From positions 1 to 20,969 of the forward strand of contig CALATN010000158.1 in assembly GCA_937891895.1 (NCBI GenBank): a DNA stretch of 20,969 nucleotides, written 5' to 3'. Of this stretch, positions 6,950 through 15,114 are shown piece by piece. Position numbers and translations under genes: made by a program. The DNA comes from an uncultured Clostridia bacterium (GTDB lineage: Bacteria > Bacillota > Clostridia > Oscillospirales > Ruminococcaceae). Every line of letters starts with the position of its first letter. The stretch's first letter is position 1. The notes below the pieces were generated by a model that was not told the origin of the DNA, did not search any database, and saw only the letters and a program-made list of their open reading frames with translations.

Positions 6950-8254
6950 ATGAAAAAGCTTAAATTTTCAAGGTTTCTTATCAGACGTATTGTGCCTGTA
7001 ATGGCGGTGGTTATTGTTATTTGTGCGCTTTCTTCGGCATTTTGCAGTTATGCTGTTGACAGGCGTATTCAAAGTGATGTTGATGGTATTTTTTACGACT
7101 ATAGGTTGCATTTGATTGAGTTTGAAAATTATTTTCAGAATAGTTCTGATGCATTTTATTACTGCACAGACTTGTGTTCAAATTACGAAGGCACATGGAC
7201 AAATGCAGAAGATTTCAATATGGTATTTGCAATTACAGATGCAAACACAAATGAAATTGTTTCCGTTTCTGTTCCCAGCTGCTCAGAAGATGTATCTGAA
7301 ACCAATTATTTATTGACAATTCTAAAGGATGATATGCTTTCATTTGGTTTTTCAAAGGAAAGCCTCGACGCTCATTTTAAAAATGTTGTTCCAACATATG
7401 ACACAAACAACAGAGTCCTTGGCAACGAATATTGGTTTTCATCCAATTATGGCGAGTACCAATTCCATTGTCTGTATTCATTTGATTTTTCCAAAACAAG
7501 CGGCTATGCGGTACAGATTATCTGGGCAGTAGGTCTGTTTATAGGAATTGCACTTTCAATAATTCTTTCATTAATCGCATATAACAAATACCGTACCCAA
7601 TACGAAATTGATGAATACCGACGCAATATGACCTCTGCCCTTGCTCACGATTTAAAGACCCCGCTTACAGCGATTATGGGCTACTCGGAAAATCTGAAAA
7701 GCAACGTTCACTCGGAAAAGCGTGATTACTATGCTGATGCTGTTATTGAAAATGTGCGGTATATGAATGAGATTATCACGGGCACGCTGGAGCTTGCTAA
7801 AATTGAAGAACAGGACACAAAGCTGAACAAAACTGAGGTTGATATGGTTGTTCTTGCAAATGAGCTTATTGCAAAATACAAGGCAGATTTCAAGGACAGG
7901 GGCATTTCCGTATCGGCAAGCGGAAAATGCAATATAAAAGCTGACCGTGAACTTATTTCGAGGGCGATTGAAAATCTGATTACAAATGCTGTGAAGTACA
8001 CTTCTGACGGCGGAAATGTTGAAATTACTGCAAACGAAAAGCAGCTTGTCATTTGCAACAGCTGTGATGAAAAGCTTACGGGCAAGACGGAGGATTTCTG
8101 CAAGGCTTTCGGCAAGGCAGATGCAAGCCGAAGCGACCGCAAGGGCAGCGGAATGGGACTTGCAATTGTGAAGAACATTGCATTGCTTCACAAGTTCAGG
8201 CTTGAAGCTGCTGCTTCGGGAGGAAAATTTACTGCACAAATTATTTTCAAATAA
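6950..8254 (+). CDS. Sensor histidine kinase with extracytoplasmic sensor domain
   Basis: A 434-residue membrane kinase. TM1 is about residues 13-34, an extracytoplasmic domain of about 150 residues (35-187) contains four Cys (72, 76, 111, 174), and TM2 is about 188-210. Then come HisKA with His233 in LAHDLKTPLTA, N-box NLITNAVKYT (342-351) and G-box GSGMGLAIVK (399-408). The sensor domain was not recognised; its size suits a Cache/PAS-like fold. GC content by direct count is about 35% over 7141-7500 against about 46% over 7861-8220, so the sensor half is visibly more AT-rich than the catalytic half. It is co-transcribed with the regulator upstream and ends at the hairpin at 8262-8290. The stimulus is unknown. 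Confidence 0.93.
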   Translation: MKKLKFSRFLIRRIVPVMAVVIVICALSSAFCSYAVDRRIQSDVDGIFYDYRLHLIEFENYFQNSSDAFYYCTDLCSNYEGTWTNAEDFNMVFAITDANTNEIVSVSVPSCSEDVSETNYLLTILKDDMLSFGFSKESLDAHFKNVVPTYDTNNRVLGNEYWFSSNYGEYQFHCLYSFDFSKTSGYAVQIIWAVGLFIGIALSIILSLIAYNKYRTQYEIDEYRRNMTSALAHDLKTPLTAIMGYSENLKSNVHSEKRDYYADAVIENVRYMNEIITGTLELAKIEEQDTKLNKTEVDMVVLANELIAKYKADFKDRGISVSASGKCNIKADRELISRAIENLITNAVKYTSDGGNVEITANEKQLVICNSCDEKLTGKTEDFCKAFGKADASRSDRKGSGMGLAIVKNIALLHKFRLEAAASGGKFTAQIIFK

Positions 8255-8261
8255 AACACAA

Positions 8262-8296
8262 AGCCGCCTCGGTGACATACCGAGACGGCTGTTTTT
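8262..8296. terminator. Bidirectional intrinsic terminator between convergent operons
   Basis: A 12-bp stem with one mismatch (8262-8273 AGCCGCCTCGGT, 8279-8290 ACCGAGACGGCT) and a 5-base loop is followed by five T on the plus strand. On the minus strand it is followed by an interrupted T-run (tttgtgtttt). It ends both the histidine kinase transcript and the five-gene minus-strand operon. Confidence 0.9.
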
Positions 8297-9500
8297 ACAC
8301 AAGCTCGCTTATTGTGAGATTTTTCAGCTTTCTGATAAGCGTACCAGCTCTGCCGATACCTACCTGCTGCAAGCCTACAAGCAGGGTTATGCCGTGCTGC
8401 GGCTCGTTGGAGAAGAATGTACCAAGCCAGCCGTCCCAACCGTACTCCCCTTTTGCAGAGAACACGGAAGTCTGCGTTTCGTCAGTGCATATTCGCATAA
8501 GGTTGCCGTAGGAATAACCGCTGAGCCAGTCCCAGCCAGCATTGAGCTGTGACTTTAGTTCGGGCGGGAAGCAGGCTGTGGTAAGCTGCTTTACTGCGGC
8601 TTCGGGAAGGATACGTGTACCGTTGTACACACCTCCGTTAAGAAGCATTGTTGCAAAATGAGAGTAATCGTCCAGAGTTGAGCAAAGACCTGCTCCGCCT
8701 GACTCGAATGCAGCAGGAATATCTCTCATATAGCGCAGGCTGAGGTGGTTAGTTACGCACTCCTGAAGTCCCTTTTCGCCATAGTCGTACACCTTTGAAA
8801 GACGGTGCTGTTTTTCTTCGGGAACATAGAAATCAGTATCAAACATTTCCAGCGGCTCAAAAAATTCTGTACGCAGGAATTCGCCGAAGGTTACTCCGCT
8901 TACTCTTTCAACGAGTGCGCCGAGAACATCGGCTGAAATTCCGTAGAGGAACTGTGAGCCAGGCTCGAAGCACAAATCAAGCTTTGAAGCCATTTGTGCA
9001 AACTCGGAAGTTGTTGCGAGGTTATCGGTATAAAGGCGCTGTTCCATTTTCCAGAACATTTCGCCAGACTGCTTGCCGCCGATAAAACGGTCATCGGGAT
9101 AAGCAAGTCCCGAGGTCATATTCATCAGGTCACGGACGGTTATTCTGCGTGATACGGGCTTGCGGTTGCCGTCAGTGTTGACATATTGCTCTGAAAATTC
9201 GGGGAGATAGTCTGCAATATCTGCTGCCAAATCCACCTTGCCCCTTGACACGAGAAGCATTACAGCTGCGGCTGTTACAGGCTTTGTCTGGGAATAGAGC
9301 CTGAAAATTGTGTCACGCTCGATAGGCAGGCTGTTTTCGATATCACGCATACCGTATTCGCAGTAGCATTTTTCGTAACCGTCCTTGATTACAAGCATAT
9401 TCACGCCTGCTGTATCGCCGTTGTCAACGGCTTCCTTGATTATATCATAAGCCTTGTTATAAAGCTCAAAATCGTCATTGATTTCAGAAATTATATCCAT
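8295..9500 (-). CDS. Serine hydrolase of the class C beta-lactamase/esterase fold
   Basis: A 401-residue protein of the beta-lactamase-related family (DD-peptidase/esterase fold, Pfam Beta-lactamase). The nucleophile motif SQTK (Ser70, Lys73) sits in FRLYSQTKPVTAA; a YGIS segment (from Tyr186) occupies the place of the class C YxN motif; a late HG (His369, in QHGITLLVGLQQ) stands where the KTG/HTG strand lies. There is no signal peptide, so it is probably cytoplasmic and more likely an esterase or amide hydrolase than a resistance enzyme. The frame is open further upstream, but AAGGAGG sits 9 bases from the ATG at 9500 and only 3 from the ATG at 9506, so 9500 is preferred. The gene overlaps the 3' end of the quinone reductase gene by 17 bases, showing translational coupling at the end of the operon. 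Confidence 0.88.
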   Translation of the reverse strand: MDIISEINDDFELYNKAYDIIKEAVDNGDTAGVNMLVIKDGYEKCYCEYGMRDIENSLPIERDTIFRLYSQTKPVTAAAVMLLVSRGKVDLAADIADYLPEFSEQYVNTDGNRKPVSRRITVRDLMNMTSGLAYPDDRFIGGKQSGEMFWKMEQRLYTDNLATTSEFAQMASKLDLCFEPGSQFLYGISADVLGALVERVSGVTFGEFLRTEFFEPLEMFDTDFYVPEEKQHRLSKVYDYGEKGLQECVTNHLSLRYMRDIPAAFESGGAGLCSTLDDYSHFATMLLNGGVYNGTRILPEAAVKQLTTACFPPELKSQLNAGWDWLSGYSYGNLMRICTDETQTSVFSAKGEYGWDGWLGTFFSNEPQHGITLLVGLQQVGIGRAGTLIRKLKNLTISELV

Positions 9501-10077
9501 ATTCATAAGCCTCCTTAACAAACTTTTCTGTGTTACTGTCACGCTTGCCGTCGTTACCATAACCGCGTGTCATTTCATCAAAAACCACGAACTCAGTTTC
9601 TTTCGCACGGTCGCTTATTCTGTCGCCAAGCATAACTGTTTTCATTGCTTCAACCTGCTCAATGCGGTGCTTGTCCTTAAGACATCCGCCCATTGTTACA
9701 AGGAAAATTGCCTTGTCAAGTGTTTTCATAGTGCGGTTATCGCCGTAGGCATAGCCGTAAGTCCAAACACGCTGAAACCAGCCGGCAAGCAGGGCGGGTG
9801 CGTCCGTCCAGAAGTCTGGATAGATAAATGCAATTGCGTCGGAATTGTTTATCTTGTCCTGTTCAGCGATGACATCCTCTGGGATTGGTGCGGAAAGGTC
9901 GTAAAAGGCTTCACGCAGGTACTCTGCTTCGGAAAAAACGGGGTTGAAATTCATTCCGTACAAATCAGAAACTGTATATTCGTGACCCGCATCGGAAAGC
10001 CCTTTCAGAAAGGCTTCCTTCACCTGATATGTAAAGCTGTTACAGCTTGGATGACAATATACTACAAGAACTTTCAT
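9484..10077 (-). CDS. NAD(P)H-dependent flavin oxidoreductase, quinone reductase/KefF-MdaB type
   Basis: A 197-residue flavodoxin-fold protein. It starts VLVVYCHPSCNSFTYQV, the FMN/FAD phosphate loop of NQO-type reductases, and carries YPDFWTDAPALLAGWFQRV (about residues 88-106), the conserved flavin/substrate segment of this family, followed by YGYAYG. It would transfer electrons from NAD(P)H to quinones or other electrophiles in the cytoplasm. The ATG at 10077 overlaps the previous gene's TGA as ATGA and has AGGAGG seven bases upstream; an ATG two codons earlier is too close to that site. Its place between a lone AlbA_2 protein and a serine hydrolase suggests a shared catabolic or stress task. 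Confidence 0.88.
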   Translation of the reverse strand: MKVLVVYCHPSCNSFTYQVKEAFLKGLSDAGHEYTVSDLYGMNFNPVFSEAEYLREAFYDLSAPIPEDVIAEQDKINNSDAIAFIYPDFWTDAPALLAGWFQRVWTYGYAYGDNRTMKTLDKAIFLVTMGGCLKDKHRIEQVEAMKTVMLGDRISDRAKETEFVVFDEMTRGYGNDGKRDSNTEKFVKEAYEYGYNF

Positions 10078-10535
10078 CGGCATTCCTCCTGCTGTTTCAG
10101 CATTTCACGGATTTCTTCCTCGCTGCAACGAAAATCGCCGTCGCCTATGCGATGATATGTGCCCTTGAAAATGTCTTTGCCTATATAGACAGGCTTATCC
10201 TTTCTTTCAGCAGGCGGCACATTAACAACGATAATATGCTTTCCGTCAAGGTCTTCGATTGTGATGTCCTCTTCGGTGAGGATGTTCACGCTGACAATAT
10301 CGGGATTGTTGAAGTCCTCCCACAAATCACGGACCATTGCTTTCGGCGCAGGGAGATTTACAGCGTGGAGAGTACGGTCGGGGTCTTCACGGACGCCGAG
10401 AAGAATTACTCCGCCGCAGGAATTTGCAAAGGCAGAATAGGTTTCCCACAAGCTTTCGGGAATGCCGCCGAGAGCCTTCTTTGCTTCTATAAATTCGCTT
10501 TCGCGGTACTGGTTAAGGTTGGAAAGGTTAATCAT
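10074..10535 (-). CDS. Stand-alone AlbA_2 (Schlafen-type) domain protein
   Basis: A 153-residue protein that matches the AlbA_2 domain (Pfam family named from memory): an E-x-x-x-E/K start (YRESEFIEAKKAL, 10-22), the core SAFANSCGGVILLGVRED (34-51) and a GTYHRIGDGD end (125-134). Most bacterial members continue for another 250-350 residues with a GHKL-type ATPase-like domain and winged helix; this one stops right after the AlbA_2 unit. GGAGG lies seven bases before the ATG and the stop overlaps the next start, so the short form is an intact gene and not a remnant. AlbA_2 domains are associated with nucleic-acid binding; a regulatory role for this operon is inference. Confidence 0.82.
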   Translation of the reverse strand: MINLSNLNQYRESEFIEAKKALGGIPESLWETYSAFANSCGGVILLGVREDPDRTLHAVNLPAPKAMVRDLWEDFNNPDIVSVNILTEEDITIEDLDGKHIIVVNVPPAERKDKPVYIGKDIFKGTYHRIGDGDFRCSEEEIREMLKQQEECR

Positions 10536-10555
10536 AATGATACCTCCGTTGACAT

Positions 10556-11269
10556 TTATTGTTCAAGCGGTTCAGGATTTTCGCAGGTAAATTCTTCTCG
10601 TACGCTGTTTCCGCAAGCCCAGAATACAGCGTTTTCGATTATCCTCTGCACGTTTTTATCGTGGTAGATGGGGTACTCCTCGTGCCCGGGCTGGAAATAG
10701 AAAATCCTGCCCTTGCCACGGCGGAAGGTTACTCCGCTGCGGAACACCTCTCCCCCTGCGAACCAGCCCATAAACACGATTTCATCGGGCTCGGGGATAT
10801 CAAACGGCTCGCCGTACATCTCCTCTTTTTCGAGCACAAACTGCTCGGGTATACCCTTCGCGATGGGGTGTGACGGATTGATGCACCATACACGCTCGCG
10901 GTCATCGTGACGCCATTTGAGATTGAGGGTTGTTCCAATAAGAAGCTTCATAGGCTTGCTGTGATGTGCGGAATGAAGCGCGATAAGACCCATTCCTGCA
11001 AGGACGTGCTTCTGAACAAGCTGTGCGGTTTCGTCGCTTACCTCGTCGTGAGCCATATGCCCCCACCATATCAGCACATCGGTTTCATTCAAGATTTCCT
11101 CGGTAAGACCGTGATTTTCCATAGCAAGAGTTGCTGTTTTAACGGTAATTTCGGAGTTTGCTTCAAGAAATGCTTTTATACAGCCGTGGATGCCATCGGG
11201 ATAGATTGCGGCAACCTCGGGTTGATTTACTTCGTGGAGATATTCATTCCATACGGTTACTCTTATCAC
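10556..11269 (-). CDS. ThuA-like domain protein
   Basis: A 237-residue protein of the ThuA family (trehalose utilisation; class I glutamine-amidotransferase-like fold). Visible family features are VTVWNEYLHE at the start, DVLIWWGHMAHDEV (64-77), GLIALHSAHHSKP (94-106), the middle KWRHDDRERVWCI and the late GRIFYFQPGHEEYP (187-200). The start is GTG at 11269, overlapping the isomerase stop as GTGA with an AAAGGTG site nine bases upstream. ThuA proteins work with sugar dehydrogenases and TIM-barrel epimerases on keto-sugar derivatives of disaccharides. Here it directly follows such a TIM-barrel enzyme, which supports a role in sugar catabolism. The exact reaction of the family is not settled. 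Confidence 0.88.
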   Translation of the reverse strand: MIRVTVWNEYLHEVNQPEVAAIYPDGIHGCIKAFLEANSEITVKTATLAMENHGLTEEILNETDVLIWWGHMAHDEVSDETAQLVQKHVLAGMGLIALHSAHHSKPMKLLIGTTLNLKWRHDDRERVWCINPSHPIAKGIPEQFVLEKEEMYGEPFDIPEPDEIVFMGWFAGGEVFRSGVTFRRGKGRIFYFQPGHEEYPIYHDKNVQRIIENAVFWACGNSVREEFTCENPEPLEQ

Positions 11270-12099
11270 TTTGCCAGCACCTTTCTGATATTTTCAGCGG
11301 ATTTTTTCATATATTCAGCCTGATTTACGGCACCGAAATGCTCAATTGCAAATCTGCCGTTGTAGCCGTCTGCCACGAGCTTTCCGATAAGCTTATCAAT
11401 TCCGATTACACCCTCGCACACAATTGACGGGTACATTACTGCACCTGACAAATCCGCCTTGCCGTTTGTGTTGTTCGTATCAGAATTTGCTATGTCATAG
11501 CTTCTGTCCTTGAGATGGACGTGAACAACATAGTCCTTCAGCACGCTGTACGCTTCATCTGCACTTTCAAGGCAGTAGCGGAAATTTCCCGTATCAAATG
11601 TATAACGCAAATCATTGACATTCCGCATAAAATAGAGAAGTCCCTCGGTTGTACAGCAGGGCAACTTTTCATCATCAAAGTCCTCGAGGGTCACTGTTAC
11701 GCCGTATTCCTTTGCGGCGATGCACATTTCGTTAAGACGTTCAGCAACAATCTTCCTGCACTCGCTCATCTGCTCGCCTGCATTGACAAATCCAGGCACA
11801 CACAGCACCTTGTCCGTACCGAAATAAGCGGCGGTTTCAAGCAGTTTGCGATACTTTATTTCACAGGTATTCTTGTCCTCGTGTGGGAAATCGAAGAAAT
11901 TGTATATTGAAGAAACCCTTACTCCGCTGTTGTCAAAAAGCGTTCTGACATTTGCCTTGTCATCAAGCCGCCACAGGTCACATTCAAGACCGTCTATGCC
12001 GCAATTTACTGCGTATTCCAGCATTTTTGCCACGGTTGAATTGTTTTGCTCGGCAGCTTCAGATATATGTTCATAGAAAACAGAAAAATTATTCTTCAT
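11266..12099 (-). CDS. Sugar phosphate isomerase/epimerase (xylose isomerase-like TIM barrel)
   Basis: A 277-residue TIM-barrel protein of the AP-endonuclease-2/IolE-like family. The metal-binding pattern is clear: Glu139 in TLEDFD, Asp169 in TFDTGNF, His193/His195 in VVHVHLKD, and Glu253 in AIEHFG, spaced as in sugar isomerases and 3-keto-sugar epimerases that use one divalent ion. It is first in the five-gene operon, with GGGGGAG nine bases before the ATG and a promoter at 12132-12160. Coupling to the ThuA-like gene by a 4-base overlap points to a joint step on a sugar intermediate. The substrate cannot be read from the sequence. Confidence 0.9.
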   Translation of the reverse strand: MKNNFSVFYEHISEAAEQNNSTVAKMLEYAVNCGIDGLECDLWRLDDKANVRTLFDNSGVRVSSIYNFFDFPHEDKNTCEIKYRKLLETAAYFGTDKVLCVPGFVNAGEQMSECRKIVAERLNEMCIAAKEYGVTVTLEDFDDEKLPCCTTEGLLYFMRNVNDLRYTFDTGNFRYCLESADEAYSVLKDYVVHVHLKDRSYDIANSDTNNTNGKADLSGAVMYPSIVCEGVIGIDKLIGKLVADGYNGRFAIEHFGAVNQAEYMKKSAENIRKVLAK

Positions 12100-12131
12100 A
12101 CAAAATTACTCCCCCAAAAACATTATATATT

Positions 12132-12160
12132 ATTATAACAATTAAATCCATATTTTTCAA
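12132..12160 (-). promoter_or_regulatory. Promoter of the five-gene sugar/redox operon
   Basis: Minus-strand TTGAAA (plus 12155-12160), 17-base spacer, TATAAT (plus 12132-12137) preceded by TGT as an extended -10. About 30 bases separate it from the start codon at 12099. Confidence 0.82.
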
Positions 12161-12202
12161 CAGTCTGCAGTTAAAGCAATGGTTAAAAATGTATGAAAAG
12201 TA

Positions 12203-12230
12203 TTGACTTTAATTCTGTTTAGAGTATAAT
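12203..12230 (+). promoter_or_regulatory. Promoter of trkA-trkH
   Basis: TTGACT (12203-12208), a 16-base spacer and TATAAT (12225-12230). The trkA ATG is 41 bases further on; that leader is too short for a c-di-AMP riboswitch. Confidence 0.7.
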
Positions 12231-12270
12231 TCTATTATAACAATAATTGCTTAACAGAGGTTTATTTTTT

Positions 12271-13626
12271 ATGAATATTATTATTGTAGGCTGCGGCAAG
12301 GTCGGTCAGACCCTTGCTCAGCAGCTTAACGAGGAAGATAACAACATTACCGTCATTGACCTTGACGGGTCAATTGTAAATGACGTATCAAGCCGTTTTG
12401 ATGTTATGGGCGTTGTGGGCAACGGTGCTACTCATCTTAAACAACAAGAGGCCGGTATCAAGGGTGCTGACCTTCTTATTGCGGTAACAGGCTCAGACGA
12501 GCTCAATCTGCTTTGCTGTTTGATTGCAAAAAAAGCAGGTAACTGTCAGACTATCGCCCGTGTAAGAAGTCCTGAATACAGCTCTGAAGCTCCCTATCTG
12601 AAGGAAGAACTTGGTCTTGCTATGGTTATCAACCCCGAGGCGGCTGCAGCTGCGGAAATTGACCGCGTACTCCGTTTCCCGTCGGCTATCAAGATTGATA
12701 CATTTGCAAAGGGCAGGGTTGAACTGCTTAAATTCAGACTTCCTGAGGAAAGTCCTCTTGTTGGCTGTGCGGTAAAAGATATGGCTTCAAAATTCCATTG
12801 CGACATACTTGTATGTACAGTTGAACGTGACGATGATGCGTTTATTGCAAAGGGTGATTTTGTTTTTGAGGGCAAGGACATTATTTCAATTATTGCTTCT
12901 CCGAGAAATGCAAATGATTTCTTCCGCAAAATCAAGTATAAAATCAACTCTGTAAAGGACGCTATGATTGTTGGCGGCGGTGAAATTACCTATTATCTGT
13001 GCGAAAGACTGCACCGTGCGGGTATACCTGCAAAGATTATCGAAAAGGACAGAAAGCGTTGCGAGGAGCTTTGCTCACTGTGGCCTGAGGTTATTGTCAT
13101 CAATGGTGATGCCGTTGAGCAGGAAACTCTTATTGAAGAAGGCATTGAAAATGCGGGAGCTTTTGTTGCACTGACAAATATGGACGAGGAAAATATTCTT
13201 CTTTCCCTTTTTGCAAAGAGTGTGAACAAGGGCAAGCTTGTTACAAAAATCAATCGTATCGACTTTGACGACGTTGTAAAGCATCTTGACCTTGACACGA
13301 TTATTTACCCTAAGAATATTACATCAGATATGATTTTACGATATGTCCGTGCTATGAAAAAAACTATCGGAAGTAACGTTGAAACGCTGTACAGTGTAAT
13401 CAAAGGCAAGATTGAGGCTGCTGAATTCTTCATCAAGGAAAACTCGGGAATTACCGACAAACCGCTTGCTGAACTGAAACTGAAAAAGGATATGCTTATT
13501 GCGGCAATTTTCCGCGGAAGAACTGTTATTATTCCGCGAGGCAGCGACAAAATTCAGAAGGGTGACTCAGTTGTAATTGTTTCAAGAGTTGCGGCACTTC
13601 ACGATATTGATGATATTCTTATGTAA
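12271..13626 (+). CDS. trkA: Trk system potassium transporter, NAD-binding regulatory subunit TrkA
   Basis: The 451-residue protein has the double-RCK layout of TrkA: first Rossmann motif VGCGKVGQTLA (6-16), TrkA_C about 140-215, second Rossmann motif IVGGGEITYYL (233-243) and a second TrkA_C about 370-449. It binds nucleotides on the cytoplasmic face and gates the TrkH channel subunit. The ATG at 12271 is chosen over an in-frame TTG at 12247 because MNIIIVGCG is the usual N-terminus and an AGAGG site precedes it. The trkH gene follows 11 bases after the stop. Confidence 0.96.
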   Translation: MNIIIVGCGKVGQTLAQQLNEEDNNITVIDLDGSIVNDVSSRFDVMGVVGNGATHLKQQEAGIKGADLLIAVTGSDELNLLCCLIAKKAGNCQTIARVRSPEYSSEAPYLKEELGLAMVINPEAAAAAEIDRVLRFPSAIKIDTFAKGRVELLKFRLPEESPLVGCAVKDMASKFHCDILVCTVERDDDAFIAKGDFVFEGKDIISIIASPRNANDFFRKIKYKINSVKDAMIVGGGEITYYLCERLHRAGIPAKIIEKDRKRCEELCSLWPEVIVINGDAVEQETLIEEGIENAGAFVALTNMDEENILLSLFAKSVNKGKLVTKINRIDFDDVVKHLDLDTIIYPKNITSDMILRYVRAMKKTIGSNVETLYSVIKGKIEAAEFFIKENSGITDKPLAELKLKKDMLIAAIFRGRTVIIPRGSDKIQKGDSVVIVSRVAALHDIDDILM

Positions 13627-13637
13627 CGGAGTTTAAG

Positions 13638-15071
13638 ATGAATTACAGAATGATTAGATATATCCTCGGCTGGATATTGATTTTCTCGGCGCTGTTTATG
13701 ATTGTACCAATGATTACGGCGCTGTGTTATACAGAAAAAGCGGGGCTTGCATTTCTGCTTTCGGCGGGAATCAGTGCAGGAATCGGCGGCTTATGCGTAC
13801 TGAAGAAGCCTGCAAAAACAGAGCTGCACGCAAGAGATGGATTTGTAATTGTTTCGCTCAGCTGGATTGCACTCAGTCTTTCGGGCTGTATGCCGTTTAT
13901 GTTTTCGAGAGCAATCCCCCACTTTATTGATGCACTTTTTGAAACGGTTTCAGGTTACACAACAACGGGTGCTTCGATTCTCACGGAAGTCGAAAGCCTG
14001 CCGAAATGCGTGCTGATGTGGCGAAGCTTCATCCATTGGATCGGCGGTATGGGTGTGCTGGTTTTCATTATGGCATTCATGCAGCTCAGCGGCGGACAGA
14101 ATATGCACCTGATGAAGGCGGAAAGCCCGGGGCCGTCGGTAAACAAGCTTGTTCCGAGAGTACGTACCACCGCAATGTTACTTTACTCGATTTATTTTGT
14201 GCTGACACTTGCTGAATTTGTGATACTGCTTTTCGCGGATATGAGCGTTTTTGATGCGCTGAACACTTCCTTTGCAACAGCAGGCACAGGCGGTTTTGGC
14301 GTAAAGAACACAAGCCTTGGCGGGTTTTCACCTGCGGTACAGATAATTGTTACAGTGTTTATGATGCTGTTTGCCACAAATTTCAGCAGCTACTATCTGA
14401 TTATGAAGGGCAACTTCAAGGATGCTTTCAACAGCGAAATAAGACTGTTTTTCGCAATTGCAATTACTGCGGCGATAATTATTGCGGTAAATATTTCCGA
14501 TATGTACGGAAGCTTCGGTGAAGCCGCAAGACATTCCGCCTTCACAGTTGCGTCGGTTATGTCCACAACAGGCTTTGCAACAACCGACTTTAACCTCTGG
14601 CCTGAGCTTTCACGAAGTCTTGTTGTAATCCTTACTTTTGTCGGCGGCTGCGCGGGAAGCACCTGCGGCGGTATCAAGATTTCAAGAATTATCATTCTTT
14701 TCAAGAGCATGGGCAAGGAATTGCAGAACCTTATTCACCCGAAGCAGGTCAAGAAAATTGTCATTGACAAGCGTCCTGTTGAGCACGAGGTTGTACGTTC
14801 GGTAAATGTTTATATGGTTTGTCTGGTAATGATTTTCGTTCTTTCTCTACTTGTCATTTCCTTTGACAATCACGATTTCACAACGAATTTCACTTCCGTT
14901 GCAACCTGCCTGAACAACGTTGGACCGGGACTTAATATGGTTGGTCCTATGGGGAATTTCGCAGGCTTCTCCCCTGTATCGAAAACAATGCTGATTTTCG
15001 ATATGCTTGCGGGACGACTTGAACTGTTCCCTGTTCTGCTTTTATTCTCACCTGTTACTTGGAAGAAATAA
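13638..15071 (+). CDS. trkH: Trk potassium uptake channel subunit TrkH
   Basis: A 477-residue polytopic membrane protein with the four selectivity-filter loops of the SKT superfamily: SGYTTTGAS (105-113), ATAGTGGFG (213-221), MSTTGFATTD (308-317) and CLNNVGPGLN (424-433). Further TrkH landmarks are WIGGMGVLVF (134-143) and GGCAGSTCGGIKISR (336-350). It forms the potassium-conducting dimer gated by TrkA. GGAG lies about 7 bases before the ATG. The stop is followed three bases later by a terminator stem. Length and motifs are normal for the family. Confidence 0.96.
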   Translation: MNYRMIRYILGWILIFSALFMIVPMITALCYTEKAGLAFLLSAGISAGIGGLCVLKKPAKTELHARDGFVIVSLSWIALSLSGCMPFMFSRAIPHFIDALFETVSGYTTTGASILTEVESLPKCVLMWRSFIHWIGGMGVLVFIMAFMQLSGGQNMHLMKAESPGPSVNKLVPRVRTTAMLLYSIYFVLTLAEFVILLFADMSVFDALNTSFATAGTGGFGVKNTSLGGFSPAVQIIVTVFMMLFATNFSSYYLIMKGNFKDAFNSEIRLFFAIAITAAIIIAVNISDMYGSFGEAARHSAFTVASVMSTTGFATTDFNLWPELSRSLVVILTFVGGCAGSTCGGIKISRIIILFKSMGKELQNLIHPKQVKKIVIDKRPVEHEVVRSVNVYMVCLVMIFVLSLLVISFDNHDFTTNFTSVATCLNNVGPGLNMVGPMGNFAGFSPVSKTMLIFDMLAGRLELFPVLLLFSPVTWKK

Positions 15072-15074
15072 AAT

Positions 15075-15110
15075 AAGTCACAGTACATTTTCGTACTGTG
15101 ACTTTTTGTT
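15075..15110. terminator. Bidirectional terminator between trkH and dtd
   Basis: A perfect 12-bp stem (15075-15086 AAGTCACAGTAC, 15093-15104 GTACTGTGACTT) with a 6-base loop and a T-run. On the minus strand the tail is ttattttattt. It serves the convergent trkAH and dtd transcripts. Confidence 0.92.
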
Positions 15111-15114
15111 TTGC

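Noticed and set aside
7652..8302. A 216-codon minus-strand frame opposite the second histidine kinase
   Set aside because: It lies over the H, N and G boxes of the kinase and crosses the terminator at 8262-8290.
12231..12270. A c-di-AMP riboswitch before trkA
   Set aside because: The distance from promoter to start codon is about 40 bases, far too short for a ydaO-type element, and no conserved core is seen.
12247..12270. An N-terminal TTG start for TrkA eight codons upstream
   Set aside because: It would add residues not found before the MNIIIVGCG Rossmann start and would place the AGAGG site inside the gene.
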